A stretch of DNA of 64,000 nt, from assembly GCA_947652115.1 (NCBI GenBank), contig OX393568.1, positions 22,445,831 to 22,509,830 on the forward strand, in the 5' to 3' direction. Position 1 is the stretch's first letter; each line of letters begins with the position of its first letter. Source of the stretch: Blastomussa wellsi. Taxonomy: Eukaryota; Cnidaria; Anthozoa; Scleractinia; Plerogyridae. A model generated the notes under the pieces. That model worked only from the letters and a program-made list of their open reading frames with translations. It did not search any database and was not told the origin of the DNA. The position numbers were made by a program, and so were the translations under genes. Positions 46,090-56,742 of this stretch are shown in pieces.

Positions 46090-47070
46090 CTAATCTCTAC
46101 AGTAAAATGAAACCCGACTGCCGCTTTCCCTTTCCAGTGGAACGCTGTTGTTATGGGTGTTCATTGAGCTTGGATGTCTATTGATGTCTGACTGTATTGG
46201 ATAAACGCGCCCTGAGTATCTGCCGAAGAAATGACCAAGTGTGCGTCGAAAGTCTGGGAATCTAAAGCTGTATATAATCAGATTCAGGAACGAATTGCTG
46301 TAATGAAGAAGTTTGATGGCGTGGATGAAATTTATACCCAGTTTTGGTCGGCAGCGAATGCAGAAGAACATTGCAATGTTCAGCAAGTGGAAAGGTAGCC
46401 ACGTGAAGACGAATACGCCCGTGACAATCGCCAGGGTGAGTACGAGTTTTTGTTCCCGTTCAATTGACACCCGGCTGTTCCTTCTCCGGTTGCCAAGCTC
46501 AAGCTGACGAGCCCGTACTTTGTACCAGACAGCGGTGTAGGCGGCAAGCATTACAACGAGGACAAACGAGAGAGCGAACATCATGTTGTAAAAGAAGACG
46601 GTAAAATCGACGATCTTGTGTGCATTCAGGACGTGCAGTGAAACTTGAAGAGATGACAGAAGCCAGCAGACCAGAACAGCGGCAAAATAAGGCGGTTTTC
46701 CCATCGCTCGGTGCCGGTGAGGCCAAAATACAGAGAACACGCGTTCCAGACCGATTACAGACAGACCGAACAGAGACGCGAAACCAGTCAGCAAATCAAT
46801 AGCCTCGTAGGAGATGATAAAAGTGGCGTTTCGCGCTATGATACTTTGTGGCCATTGGAACACCAGGTACATAGGAACGGCAACCGCGCCCACAAGCAGG
46901 TCTGCGACTGCCAAGTTGATCAACAGCAGACTTGTGCGCATGCGGCGAAGTCTTGAATTGTTAAGGAAAACAGCAATGGAGAGAGAATTGCCGACAATAG
47001 TAAACACAGTGAGGCTACTGTACAGTACTGACCATGTTACACGCGCTGAGGCCGAGGTGGGCATGGCCAT
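46090..47070 (-). CDS. Class A (rhodopsin-family) GPCR
   Basis: A 326-residue seven-helix receptor in one coding exon; ligand unknown. Visible landmarks: TM1 about 16-38 with GN at 27-28; TM2 with LAVAD, Asp57; ERV at 109-111 in place of DRY; TM4 Trp136; TM6 FTWLP at 222-226 in place of CWLP; TM7 NLIIY at 263-267, which keeps the Asn and Tyr of NPxxY but replaces Pro with Leu; then an F-x-x-x-F-R-R helix 8. One N-glycosylation sequon (NAT, 81-83) lies in the first extracellular loop. The cysteine normally at the top of TM3 (25 residues before the Arg of ERV) is absent and loop 2 is short. That is known in melanocortin, lysophospholipid and cannabinoid relatives, so a MECA-like affinity is possible but unproven. 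The start is ATG at 47,070 in a strong context (GAGATGG). The open frame runs ten codons further up without an ATG, across a splice acceptor. The tail is Ser- and Asn-rich. Cnidarians have many such intronless receptors. Confidence 0.93.
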   Translation of the reverse strand: MAMPTSASARVTWSVLYSSLTVFTIVGNSLSIAVFLNNSRLRRMRTSLLLINLAVADLLVGAVAVPMYLVFQWPQSIIARNATFIISYEAIDLLTGFASLFGLSVIGLERVFSVFWPHRHRAMGKPPYFAAVLVCWLLSSLQVSLHVLNAHKIVDFTVFFYNMMFALSFVLVVMLAAYTAVWYKVRARQLELGNRRRNSRVSIEREQKLVLTLAIVTGVFVFTWLPFHLLNIAMFFCIRCRPKLGINFIHAIKLLHYSNSFLNLIIYSFRFPDFRRTLGHFFGRYSGRVYPIQSDINRHPSSMNTHNNSVPLERESGSRVSFYCRD

Positions 47071-47112
47071 CTCACTTTCCAAACAACTAAAAATCTGCAA
47101 AATATAAAACGA
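47071..47112 (-). promoter_or_regulatory. 5' UTR splice acceptor of the GPCR
   Basis: On the minus strand the sequence TTTTATATTTTGCAG ends at 47,095, immediately followed by 24 bases and then the ATG at 47,070. The pyrimidine-rich run and CAG make a good acceptor, so the receptor probably has a noncoding first exon further right. The matching donor was not identified. Confidence 0.6.
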
Positions 47113-48440
47113 TGGAGATCATTATGACATGACTTCTTCTACAGGCTGCCCTTTGAGCATTTTGTTCAATCGCACCCTTAATAATTTCTCGGGTATAGTC
47201 CCAATTTATACTTTGAGTGAATCAACCCCTCCAAAGTGTACTTGTTGTCAGCACCCTGACATTTTTAACTCTTTAGTTATTTCAGGGTGCTGGTACCCTT
47301 TAATTAGTATATTTATATTTCATTTCCTTTATAATTTATTTGATTTTATTTGATTTTAACCTCTGGGTACAATAAATGTTGTTGTTGTTGGTGGACTTTG
47401 TCCTAGATCCCACAGATTCTAGAGACCAACGCGAGGAAACTAATTTCCCTTCGGCCCCGATTGAACATGAAAACAATACAACAAACAACAGGAACAAATC
47501 CCCTAGAACAATAGCAACTTCTATACTAGGAGAATTACAAGCTTACGAGAGCTGCTACACTACCGGGGCGTTTATATACTGTCCTCCCATGAGTCTATGT
47601 TATGTCTTTGGCCGTATGGGCTCCTGCATATCGAAAGCAATTGAACAAGCTGAGAATTCTGACAACTTTTCTATCCTTGCAATTTTCCAAGGAAAATGAA
47701 TTTTCTTAATATAATTTGCATTCTACGCCGGAGATAATTATGGTTCTAGATTAAGCTTAAGATTAAGATTGATGACAGGCTGGTATCTTACCTGAACTGG
47801 ACAAAGTCGGCTTAGATTTATCAACATGAACCAGTTTAAAAAAAAGTTTGAAAAACAGTCTGAGTCTGACAAAGGTTAAGTCGACTGACCGAGAAAATCC
47901 ACAAACGCTTCATTTGCGCAGCTTTAATTCGACTACTAATATTAACAACACTACTAATATTACGTTTATATGTCAGCCTCCCTCAGGTCCGTGCGCCATC
48001 ACACATATTCGGTTTCGGTGGACACAACATAAATGATAACATCACCCGAGCTGAATAAGATGGACAAGTTATCAATCACTGAATTCAATGAAAGTGCAGC
48101 TCTATCTGCTTTATTTTGTCTTTTGATTCGATTAAATTACAGGAGATGCGTACAAGTTGCGCGCAACGGAGCGCATTTACGTGTGAGGAAGTTTAATTTA
48201 GCGGAAAATATTAATCCCAAGACCATAAATTCATATATTGTATTACGTGAGATGAAATAAATATCGGGGTTAGCCGTGGGCGTCAATAAACCAAAAGCCA
48301 TGTATTCAACACTGTTGGCTACTTTAGTCTTTAGCTGAGTCATTAGTAAACTGTGGGAGGAGGTATTGATCATTATGGCTACCGATTATTTAACTTCATA
48401 GTAGCTTGCCATTGCTGCATTAATTAGCTCCCCAACGTCC
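47113..48440. other. Intergenic or 5' intron, no gene seen
   Basis: AT-rich sequence with only short, unconvincing open frames. It contains an 11-bp stem hairpin (CAGCACCCTGA at 47,249-47,259 with TCAGGGTGCTG at 47,282-47,292) and a short GTT run near 47,380. Part of it may be the 5' intron of the GPCR. Confidence 0.4.
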
Positions 48441-48760
48441 TGCAAAGCAATGGCGGATTTAGAGGGGTGGCTGGGGGACGAGGGGGCGCTCCCCTTTTTT
48501 CTACCTTTCTCGAAAAGTAATAACCAGCCATCTTTACAGCGGCATTATACAATCATAGTTTTATTTTAAATATTTTTCAGAACCTTATGCACTGATATAT
48601 AACATTCGCACCCCTCCCTTGTGAGGATTGTACAGGGTAGTCACTAAGCTGAAATAAATTAATACAACTCATTTCCACCCAGTCCCGGCCCCACTGGGGA
48701 AAAAAGAAAGTCAATCCCCTACCAGGGTCCCCATAAGATCCCCTTTCCCCCACCCCCTTC
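48441..48760. other. G/C-run rich repeat-like stretch with G4 motif
   Basis: Contains G-runs near 48,463-48,490 on the plus strand and four C-runs at 48,729-48,732, 48,740-48,743, 48,747-48,751 and 48,753-48,757. Read on the minus strand these give G5-N1-G5-N3-G4-N7-G4, which fits the standard intramolecular G-quadruplex pattern. The surrounding style suggests an old interspersed repeat; no terminal repeats were found. Confidence 0.5.
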
Positions 48761-51410
48761 TACTCCTATCATTTTAAATCAATACACGAACGTTCGTGAT
48801 TTTTCAGTCTTATCTAAATGTATTTTAGTGACATTGTCTGTGTTCCTTTCACTTGTCCCGGATACCCAAACCTAAATCAAACTTGTCAATAATTACACGA
48901 CAACAGTGATTACATTTTTTTCTCGCGCCTTCCAACTACAGGCTCCTCAATTTCTCGGCTTAGCCAAGTGTTCTTTTCTGCATACGCATACAAAATGAGT
49001 TTTTTGGTGTCTATCGTCGATTCATGCATGTCAGTTTAACTATCTCAGATAATATACCTTCTGAATACAAATTCAGCGGGAAAATTGGATAGTATTCCCA
49101 AAAAATAGAAATACTACAGGTCTTACCTTTATTAAGGCAAGATGTGGTGTTTTTCAAGCCATGCAGGAAAAGTATGGCTAGTCATGTCTTCGTTGGCCGC
49201 TGTCAAACTTCTCAATTTAGTGCACTTCTGATGATTTCTTAATTTCAAATCGCTCTCGATGTTTTATAGCCTAAAGATTCTATCAGACGGTAGCAATTGT
49301 CTCTTTGAACTATCACGGACTGATAGGTCAGTGGCAGATAAGGAGTTTTCCAGTTCCGGCATGTTGAAGGTAATGATAACAATAGACGAAATTGAAATTC
49401 CTTTCCCACACTAGAAAACCTTGACCAAAGTGGAAAAAAGTGAGCATTACAAGAATTATCGACAGAACGAATGCAAAAAAATAAATTATATCGTTTCATT
49501 AGACAATTTATTAAGATGTTCTTCTCAAAATTTGAATTTGTTTTTATACGATCAGTTCAAAGTATTAAAAAATGAGCATTGATAAATTACTACTAGAAGG
49601 CGGCAATCAGCTTTGGGAAATTTAATAAAAAATTACCTAAGGCCTCTATTTTTTCTGTTGCACTAATTCTTTCTGCCGGAAGCGATAAACGTCTTTTAAA
49701 AAATCTTTAAAAGTTAACAATTTTGATTATAAAATGTTGAATTTTAAAAATTTCAATCCACATAGGTCCGTTATAGTATTCGCGCTTCAAATGTCTTATG
49801 GAAATATTCATGTTGTCAAAATCTTCTGTTGACCATAACCAAAATTAAAGAAATGAAAGTCGAACTTATTTGAACAATGTTTTTTCTAAGTACATAAAGC
49901 TTTATAAACGCTATAAGATACTCAACACAAATCGGCTAACAATTGTTTTTCATTTTCGTCAGTTGTGACAAAAATGCATTGTTAGAACGAACACGTCTAA
50001 CAAAATGTCACTCTTTTTCAAGAAATAATTGTTGTGAGAACAAGTTTCCTTGCATCGAATGTTTCTATAGATCTTCCCCTGACAATTTGACACATAATTT
50101 CCATACATTTATTATTAAAACCTTCTGAACTATTCTCTGCTTTTGTAAACGTTAGCAATTGACTTCGAGAGGTTACACACTACATGTGATTCACTTTACT
50201 TCACCCTCCCCTCATCAAAGTTTTGCACTTCTTGTTAACGAAACCAATATAATGATAATATGTGAATAATAATAATATGTGAAATATCACGCTGTGGTGG
50301 CAATTGCAATAATTTTCTTGCAGTCTCAATATTTTCAAAGTTGTAAAAGTTTGGGTTATAAATCACGGCTCGGCTGTCATTAGTAAACCAAACTATAAAA
50401 GGCTTCTCGCGATCGAAATTCAGATGAATAGGTTAATGAAGATTTAGGTAAAAAGCCGCGTGTAGACTACTCGAGTAGCTTTAAAAAGGCCCCCTTTGCA
50501 CTTTACCCAAGGGACCACCTTTTAAATACACTTGCCCAATATTACAAATAGCCACTTACAATTTCATTTCAGTAATGGATCAGTTCGCATGACTGGTGTC
50601 TTTCAGATCAAAGAAACGAATTCAAAGAAACAATTGCCATTTTTGAACACAGTGCACTCCACAGAACGTTTTGGAAACTTTTATCGCTCAAGTTTACTGA
50701 AAGGCTTTTACTAAAAGTTAAGATTTATTATTCAATGTCCATTATCCCGATTTCGAATTGTAAAGTTAGCACGCGTTCGTCTGAGATTATAAATGTCGTC
50801 AGAATATGGTATTCGGAATACTGAGTGCACGACCTCAGAACACGTTCAAGAAGTTATGCTAGCTTATTGGAGAATTGAATATCTCTCACAGTTCCTAGCC
50901 TTTGTGGATTCTAAATTGTCTTTTTGAATGCACTAACTTAGAGTTCTCATGTTAAGTTACTATAATTTTGACTAAAATCGGACCTGAATAGAATTCTGCT
51001 ATCAAAAAAAATTATAGGGACCAAAACGATATCGTTCCTAAGTGTACTAGCCATTTACTAATTACTATGCGGGAAAACATCATTCAATGGCTTAAATTTA
51101 AGGTATCAAATTATGGCAATTACAGGCTTAGCCGCAACATTTAACTTCGCAAAGACAACAAAAGCTGTGGTCACAACAACACCTTTAACCTGAAATCGCG
51201 TCTAAATCGCCAACTTCTACTGAGAAGCTGCATTTGCTTTGTAGCAGGTGTGTGAAACATATTTCACAAATGTGTCCACGATCTTTCATGCGTCTATGAC
51301 AAAAATAAAATGAAACAAAAGCTACTACTCACCCGATTTTGCTCTCGTATACTTTTTTCTCTAAACGACCATTAGAAAATAGAAAAAAAAAACTCCTAGA
51401 ATTTCCGCGA
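48761..51410. other. AT-rich stretch without a supported gene
   Basis: No recognisable gene or clear repeat. One exon-like piece lies on the minus strand at about 49,252-49,137: an open frame ending HHILP-stop, followed by AATAAAGGTAAG, which could be a terminal codon run, a polyA hexamer or a donor. I could not match it to any family. Confidence 0.35.
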
Positions 51411-51424
51411 ATTAAAATGATGCC

Positions 51425-51502
51425 TCGACGCCAGCGTGGTGATGAAGCGGATGTTAAAGACGTACCACAGGATGTTGGCGAGGTACACCTACGTGAATTT
51501 TT
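51425..51502 (-). other. Possible exon or pseudo-exon, membrane-like
   Basis: A stretch richer in G and C than its surroundings. The minus strand reads VYLANILWYVFNIRF then ITTLASRHH, directly after an acceptor-like TTCACGTAG ending at 51,503. The hydrophobic, aromatic composition suggests part of a membrane protein. There is no start codon and no clear donor, and the family was not recognised. It could be a relic of a duplicated gene or one exon of a gene whose other exons I could not find. Confidence 0.25.
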
Positions 51503-51660
51503 TTCTATTTACAGTTTGTTTGCTAATTAACGACACACCTCGCACCGACCCCTTACATATTTTTTTATTATTCAACAACTTGTGACGTTGCCCATATATG
51601 ATCATGAAGCGATTGTTATCTGCCATCTGTGCTTGACAGATATCCTGCGACATTTACCTC

Positions 51661-51793
51661 CTTACTAACCGAGTTCGAGGGCCGTAGTGTAAATTACGGC
51701 CCGCGCAAGTGCGAATCGCGCGAGTCATAAATCGAGGGGGGAAATCAGGAGTCCGTAATTTACAGTATGGAACGAGACAACGAGGTTAGTAAG
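51661..51793. mobile_element. Foldback element, 133 bp
   Basis: Imperfect inverted repeat. The left arm (51,661-51,699) begins CTTACTAACC and ends GTAAATTACGG; the right arm (51,753-51,793) begins CCGTAATTTACAG and ends GGTTAGTAAG. The outer 10 bp and inner 12 bp of the arms pair well, with a mismatch-rich middle. It resembles a MITE or foldback; the class was not determined. Confidence 0.6.
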
Positions 51794-52129
51794 ATATGTA
51801 TTATATCTCTTTATCTTGGAATGAATCGAGCGCTATTTTTTAGTACGGCCCGCTAAATTGACCAATCGCAGCGCGCGTGCAAACTGCGAGATATAACAAA
51901 CGCAAGTAACAATAAAAGCGCTGCATAACGGCAACTTATACAGTTCAACTAACTCAATCGGGGCCACCCAGGATTTTTAAAAGGACATTGTTACTCTGTT
52001 AAAGGGCATTTTTAAAAAGCTTAAAACTGTCGATGCAACAAGGGAAACCAAATAATACTGGTCTATTTTTTTCTGTCGAAGGCTATTGTGCTATATTGAA
52101 ACTATTGACTATTGTATGCTGCCATAGAT

Positions 52130-52580
52130 GACGAGGATGGAAATCGATTGTAATTTGAAAAACTTTGCCAATGTTTTCAAAGTTTTCAGCTATGCATTGA
52201 AAAAATCGCCAAAATAATATTATGGTCTGCTTTCCCTGCTAAAATTTGATCTGAATTCTTCCTGGCGAGTCTGGTTGAGCATTTTGTGCACAATAACAAG
52301 CACAAAGCAGTGATTTTGGCAGAATTGACCCCCAGAGTTCAGAACAAAAGAATGGAAGTTTTTTCATCAGTGATAAATTTTCTACCCTCATTGTGATTGG
52401 ACTTCTGATGAAAAAACATATTCTTTTGTTCTGAAATCGTCTTGTGATTGGCTGAAAAATGTTGGGGTGGCACCGGTTGAGTTAGTTGCACCTGTAATAG
52501 GCTTCGTTGACAATTTGTTGAATATTGAAACGGAATTTCGTCTGATTTTAGGGAACTCGGCCTAAGGATCAGACGAGATT
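52130..52580. mobile_element. Degenerate interspersed repeat with inverted arms
   Basis: Contains inverted arms TTCAGAACAAAAGAATGG (from 52,338) and CATTCTTTTGTTCTGAA-like sequence (ending 52,434), each extended by TTTTTTCATCAG. The piece near 52,127-52,155 (GATGACGAGGATGG) resembles sequence at 56,168-56,195 inside the TTAA-type MITE, so the two may share an element family. Boundaries are uncertain. Confidence 0.45.
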
Positions 52581-52944
52581 TCGCAGGATAATTGTTAAAA
52601 TATAAACGCGCCAGTCTAGTCCCCATGCAGACTCTTAAGGGCTCTCGGTCGGCTGTTTGCAGCTGTTTGTCATTAGCGGGGTTCCTGTTCCTGTCAGTGC
52701 ACTTGTATTCCGCTTTCTGGACTGTATATTACTTACCTACAGTTGCAGTGATTCGTTGTTCTATGAAACAATTGGGAATAAATAGCAACGAACTGTAGCT
52801 TCCTATAAACTGAATTTACATTTTCAGGGTTAGCCGGCTCTTTAAAAGTTCCTCAAGTTTTGGATAGGTGAATTGATGTGGTCATTCACCTTCATCAATT
52901 CGTTTGCAGCCCGAACTGATCTTGTTTCGTGTTGTGTCACCAGT

Positions 52945-53094
52945 TTTGATGTTTCACTACCTGTTGTCTGCGTCTTTTGAACGCAGCAGAAGGAAGCATG
53001 ATGACACGACGAGAGCTGAGAAAAACAAGAGCTGAAAACCCACTGAGTCCTCCCACAATTCCATGAGGTATTCGTGTGAGACTTTCTGTGCAAA
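52945..53094 (-). other. Possible exon encoding a membrane helix
   Basis: On the minus strand the sequence after GTTTGCACAG is open and reads KVSHEYLMELWEDSVGFQ, then a hydrophobic run LLFFSALVVSSCFLLL, then RSKDADNR, ending at a CAG|GTAGTG donor-like site near 52,944. The pattern of acceptor, acidic or aromatic segment, about 16 hydrophobic residues and donor looks like a single-pass membrane exon. I do not recognise the protein and found no linked exons, so it may be a fragment. Confidence 0.3.
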
Positions 53095-53110
53095 CATTGG
53101 ACTGATATCA

Positions 53111-54360
53111 CATCAAAGTGTCACTGAACAACTCGTACTCGGAACCGAGTTACGCCGACGACGAGTCTGTATATTTTGGTTGATAATTTTCTGTTCCGAG
53201 GTTACATTTTATTTGACGGCAATTTTGTACGTCGGAAAACTTTAAATATATAACGGCAAAGCTCCGTTACTACTTTATTCAACTTTTATATTACATTGAT
53301 AAAATGCTTTTAGACAAATGACAAACAACGTTACAACAGTTGTTTACAAAAGCATGAGCTAACCTCGAAAGCGTAAGTATGGCAACAGGGAAGCATATAC
53401 AGTTAACTGAGTGTCCGCAAAATGCAAAACACGCACTTACGATTTCGCATTGAATCCACTTGTAAACGACGTAAAATAGTACTGAGTTTGTTCAGTTTAC
53501 CAAACAGGGTTGGAGGCTTTCACTGTAAATCATAGGCGCTGCAGGGCAAATCAGATTTTTGGGGCAACCAGAGAAATTTTGGCCAAGGAAACTTGGGAGA
53601 ATTTTTTGGGTATATGGTTCACCGACCCACACCCCCCTCCCCCCGGCAAAAAGTTGCCCGCACGCCTTTGCATTAAATCAAGTTTTTTTGGACCGAGACA
53701 ATGAAGTTTAAATCAGCAGTCATTGCAAAACTAGTATGAATCAAATGAAGAAATATCATCTTAACACACTGGTGTGTTTACAAAATTGCGAGACGCAAAC
53801 ACAGCGGTGAGTTTAGGAGGTGGAAAGCTTGTGTTTTATGTTATCCCACGCACCCTGACTCGCTCGAGTGATTGCTTGGAGCTGTGTAAAACAGTTCCTC
53901 TATAAAATTTAGTGGAGTGACGTTTTACTATTTTACCATACGAAACCTATTGCACAGCACTTCGCCGCCTAATAAAAGCCGGCGTTCTATGACCACAACT
54001 TCTGCATTTCTTTTGAGGTTGTGTGCACAGAGTAACAATATCATTAAAATATTTACATCCTTTATGCACAAGGCTTTCAATAACTTACAAATATAGGTGA
54101 AAACATAGGCGGGTATAACAGCCCTTTATCAAAAATCAAGACTGTTAGACGTCTTAAAATGTTATGCATAAACATGAAGTCACATACGCAACTTCAGATA
54201 CGAAAAGAAAGCCTAAATTCATTTCAGTCTTGAACAGGATCACCAAACTGGTATACAGTTTATGTATGTGAATAATTTTTGGCGGGCTTTCGTTTCACAA
54301 CTGAAGTTACGTTCATTGCCCGTCATGTGCAAAATTACATTTCATACATCACTTTTAGTA
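53111..54360. other. No gene or clear element seen
   Basis: AT-rich, with one C-run (53,628-53,645) in a region that looks repeat-like. No open frame here has a recognisable domain. Confidence 0.4.
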
Positions 54361-54364
54361 TAAA

Positions 54365-54545
54365 TTTACTAGCGTTCTATCAAAAATGCTGTTGATTGGC
54401 TACGCTACAATCCACTCTGTTTTAGTTTAAAATCTACTAGCGTTCTATCACGAGTGTTATTCTGATTGCTTACACTACTCAATATCTTTTCTGTGATAGA
54501 ATGCGAGTACTAGCGGTTGCCAAAAAAAAAATGGCAACCGGTTCT
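54365..54545. mobile_element. Short element with repeated ACTAGCGTTCTATCA ends
   Basis: The motif ACTAGCGTTCTATCA occurs at 54,370 and 54,435 in direct orientation, and a related inverted copy (TGATAGAATGCGAGTACTAGCG) lies near 54,493-54,514. It is followed by a hairpin, GGTTGCCA, an A-run and TGGCAACC, at about 54,515-54,540. This looks like a small terminal-inverted-repeat element with an internal duplication. Confidence 0.5.
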
Positions 54546-54652
54546 TCGCATTTTGTGAAGTGTTTTCAGTGTTTGTAAAGGAGATTTGGACAATCTTGCA
54601 GTTAAGTCTTGAACGTCCAGTAAATAGAAATCTCGAGCTCACAATCTAATTG

Positions 54653-55130
54653 CAGGGTTCGCGCCCTTTTTTGGACTAAAAATTCAAGGACTTCCAAGAA
54701 CATATTTTTCAAGGACTCCATGCACTGCAAAATTCAGCCTTAATCAAATGCTCATAGCGAGTGTTCCTACCACACAGGTACAAGTCCAGGTTGACTAGTA
54801 GTAGTAGTAGTAGTAAACTTTATTTCAACTCGGATTGAAGAGTAGCGCGTAAGCGCTAATATCTCCGAGAAATAAATACAGCAAAGATATATGTACAATA
54901 AACAATGTATACATGCTTGTAAAATTATATGTTGAACACAATCAAGTAAGGATTAAGAAATTAATCTAACTAGTTACAAAGGCAAGGCAGTTGTTTCTAA
55001 AATAGGTTATATTGGTGGTAGCTACAAATTTCAAAGACTTTCCAACACTGACTGCAACTTACAAGGAACTTCAAGGCCTTGAATTTTTATTCTGAGATTC
55101 AAGGACTTTTGAAGGTGCGTGCGAACCCTG
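54653..55130. mobile_element. hAT-like MITE with 6-bp target duplication
   Basis: The ends are CAGGGTTCGC (left) and GCGAACCCTG (right), a perfect 10-bp terminal inverted repeat. Subterminal parts are also related (AATTCAAGGACTT at both sides). Both ends are flanked by TAATTG (54,647-54,652 and 55,131-55,136). The CAGGG/CCCTG ends suit the hAT superfamily, although hAT duplications are usually 8 bp. No transposase is encoded. Confidence 0.7.
54794..54990 (-). mobile_element. Non-LTR retrotransposon 3' fragment in the MITE
   Basis: A (TAG)n run at about 54,795-54,815 is followed by AAACTTTATTTCAA. On the minus strand this is TTGAAATAAAGTTT with a (CTA)n tail, the usual form of the 3' end of a LINE with a microsatellite tail. 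It interrupts the subterminal repeats of the hAT-like MITE, so it probably inserted into it. The inner boundary is not determined. Confidence 0.45.
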
Positions 55131-55229
55131 TAATTGCTAAGAAGAAGGAACAGTTTTACAACTGACGTAGAAGTCTTATTCCTTCGTTTCTATTGATGCC
55201 CGATTTCGTGCCAATATATTCAGTAACTC

Positions 55230-55785
55230 TCTTTCAACGGACACCTCTGTAAGACCGACGCCTCTATGGACAACTGGTGTTGGTCTCTGTGCGCCGTTTT
55301 TCAGTCATTTCACTGTATCTTAATTAAGCAGTAGACCACAAGTTACTATGGTTTATAGGCTGATAAACCACGCGAGATGTTGGCAGAACACGAGAAGAAT
55401 TTGTAAATCACTCGCCTGCGGCTTGTGATTTACAAATTCTTCTCGTGTTCTACCAACATGCCGCGTGGTTTATCAGCCTATAAACCATAGTAACTTGTGG
55501 TCTATTGCTTTTATATAAGAATTCAGAATACGTGCGATTTTTCCATGAGTTTACAGGCACAATAAACCATAGCTGATTGACAAATCATAGCACGCGCATT
55601 GATTTGGTTATCATACAACACTCTATAAGCCGAACACCTCTCTAAGACGGACAACTGGTGGGGGCGGTACGCAGCTCTTTACAAGGTCCCACAGTATTGG
55701 CCAAAAAATTATAAGCCGAACACTTCTCTAACACAGACGTGGTGTATCCGTCTTAGGGAAAGTTGACGGTATTACACTGTACACT
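55230..55785. mobile_element. Composite element around an 185-bp palindrome
   Basis: The core (55,326-55,510) is a near-perfect inverted repeat with arms of about 84 bp around the loop TCGCCTGCGGCTT; arms read GTAGACCACAAGTTACTATG and its complement with few mismatches. Around it are degenerate pieces with GCCGAACACCTCTCTAAGACGG and GACGGTATTACACTGTA (ending near 55,781). This is the style of pogo/Tigger-type terminal repeats, which begin CAGTGTAA. No transposase frame survives. Confidence 0.6.
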
Positions 55786-56031
55786 ATGCTATCCTATTTA
55801 AATATCTAACTATTACTTTGCTACAATATATAAATATGGTAATGAATTTCATTAATATAACTGTCCCTCTCCAAAGAAACTGCGGTGATTATGGAAAAAC
55901 TTGCGTTGCTAAAACACAAGGTAGCATATCTTTGTGTTCTCTGAAAATAGAAGAAATATATAGATCAGCTTATTAAGCAAGGTGTGAATCATATGTAGAT
56001 TGACCCTCTCACTCCAAAGAGCTCTTACACT

Positions 56032-56742
56032 TTAAAAGGGCCACTGTAACCATTTTTAGCATGATTTTGGAAATCTCAAAAACATACATCGATCTTTGGC
56101 AGCTGAACAATAATGGTTTTATTTTTCTAGCAGTGCTCGACAAATGATTAGAACCCATTAGGAAGTGAGGATGGCTAACGATGGCAAGGATGGAAACGGA
56201 TTGTGATATTGATTTTTTAAAAAGCGTCAGGATGTCAGTTTTTCAAAGGTTCAAATTTGCTTCGTAAATTTCTGAAATTTTGCAAACCTGTTGCTGCAGT
56301 GTGTGGGAGGCGCAGTGGACTAATGGTTAGTGCATTGGACTCCGGATCGGACGATCTGGGTTCAAGCCTCTAGCCGGGGCACTGTGTTGTGTTCTTGAGC
56401 AAGACACTTTACTCTCACAGTGCCTCTCTTCACCCAGGTGTATAAATGGGTACCAGCGAATTTACTGCTGGGGGGTAACCCTGCGATGGACTAGCATCCC
56501 ATCCAGGGGGGACTAGAAATACTCTCTGTCGCTTCATGCTACAGAAACCGGGATAAGCTCTGGCCTGATGGGCCACTAGGCCCGACTGCATACTTACCTG
56601 TTGCTGCAGTGTGCACTTTCTTCAAGAAATTGCCTTTAATCATTTAGTTAGAGCTAAACAAGTTCTCATTAGATAAATTTAGGAACCATTTCGCGAATTT
56701 ATAACAGTTTTAGGCAAATATATCGAGACAGCGCCCCTTTAA
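56032..56742. mobile_element. TTAA-type MITE, split by a SINE
   Basis: The left end TTAAAAGGGCCACTGTAA and right end GACAGCGCCCCTTTAA are imperfect terminal inverted repeats with TTAA at each outer edge, as in Kolobok or piggyBac derivatives. With the SINE and its duplication removed the element is about 400 bp. No coding capacity is seen. Confidence 0.6.
56304..56595 (+). mobile_element. tRNA-derived SINE, full length, perfect 18-bp TSD
   Basis: A 292-bp element starting TGGGAGGCGCAG. A box A-like TGGACTAATGG (about 56,315) and a box B-like GGTTCAAGCCT (56,359-56,369) mark a tRNA-type Pol III head. The body carries GCAAGACACTTTACTCTCAC and CACCCAGGTGTATAAATGGG, and the 3' part GGCCTGATGGGCCACTAGGC. 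ACCTGTTGCTGCAGTGTG flanks it exactly on both sides (56,286-56,303 and 56,596-56,613). The perfect duplication indicates recent retroposition. There is no poly(A) tail. Confidence 0.9.

Noticed and set aside
45416..46184. Open frames on either strand at the satellite edge
   Set aside because: Satellite-derived or low-information translations with no domain; they overlap the repeat or the GPCR 3' region.
47071..47100. Ten extra N-terminal residues on the GPCR
   Set aside because: The extension begins with TTG, not ATG, and crosses a good splice acceptor. ATG at 47,070 has a strong context.
46313..47107. Plus-strand and other-frame open frames across the GPCR
   Set aside because: They are shadows of the receptor frame, whose seven helices and motifs are clear.
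49137..49252. Small minus-strand exon ending HHILP-stop
   Set aside because: It is open and next to GTAAG, but there is no start, no family match and no partner exon; mentioned only within the gap description.
56304..56595. A functional tRNA gene
   Set aside because: Box A and box B are present, but the element continues into a long SINE body and has target duplications; the tRNA-like part does not fold as a complete cloverleaf by eye.
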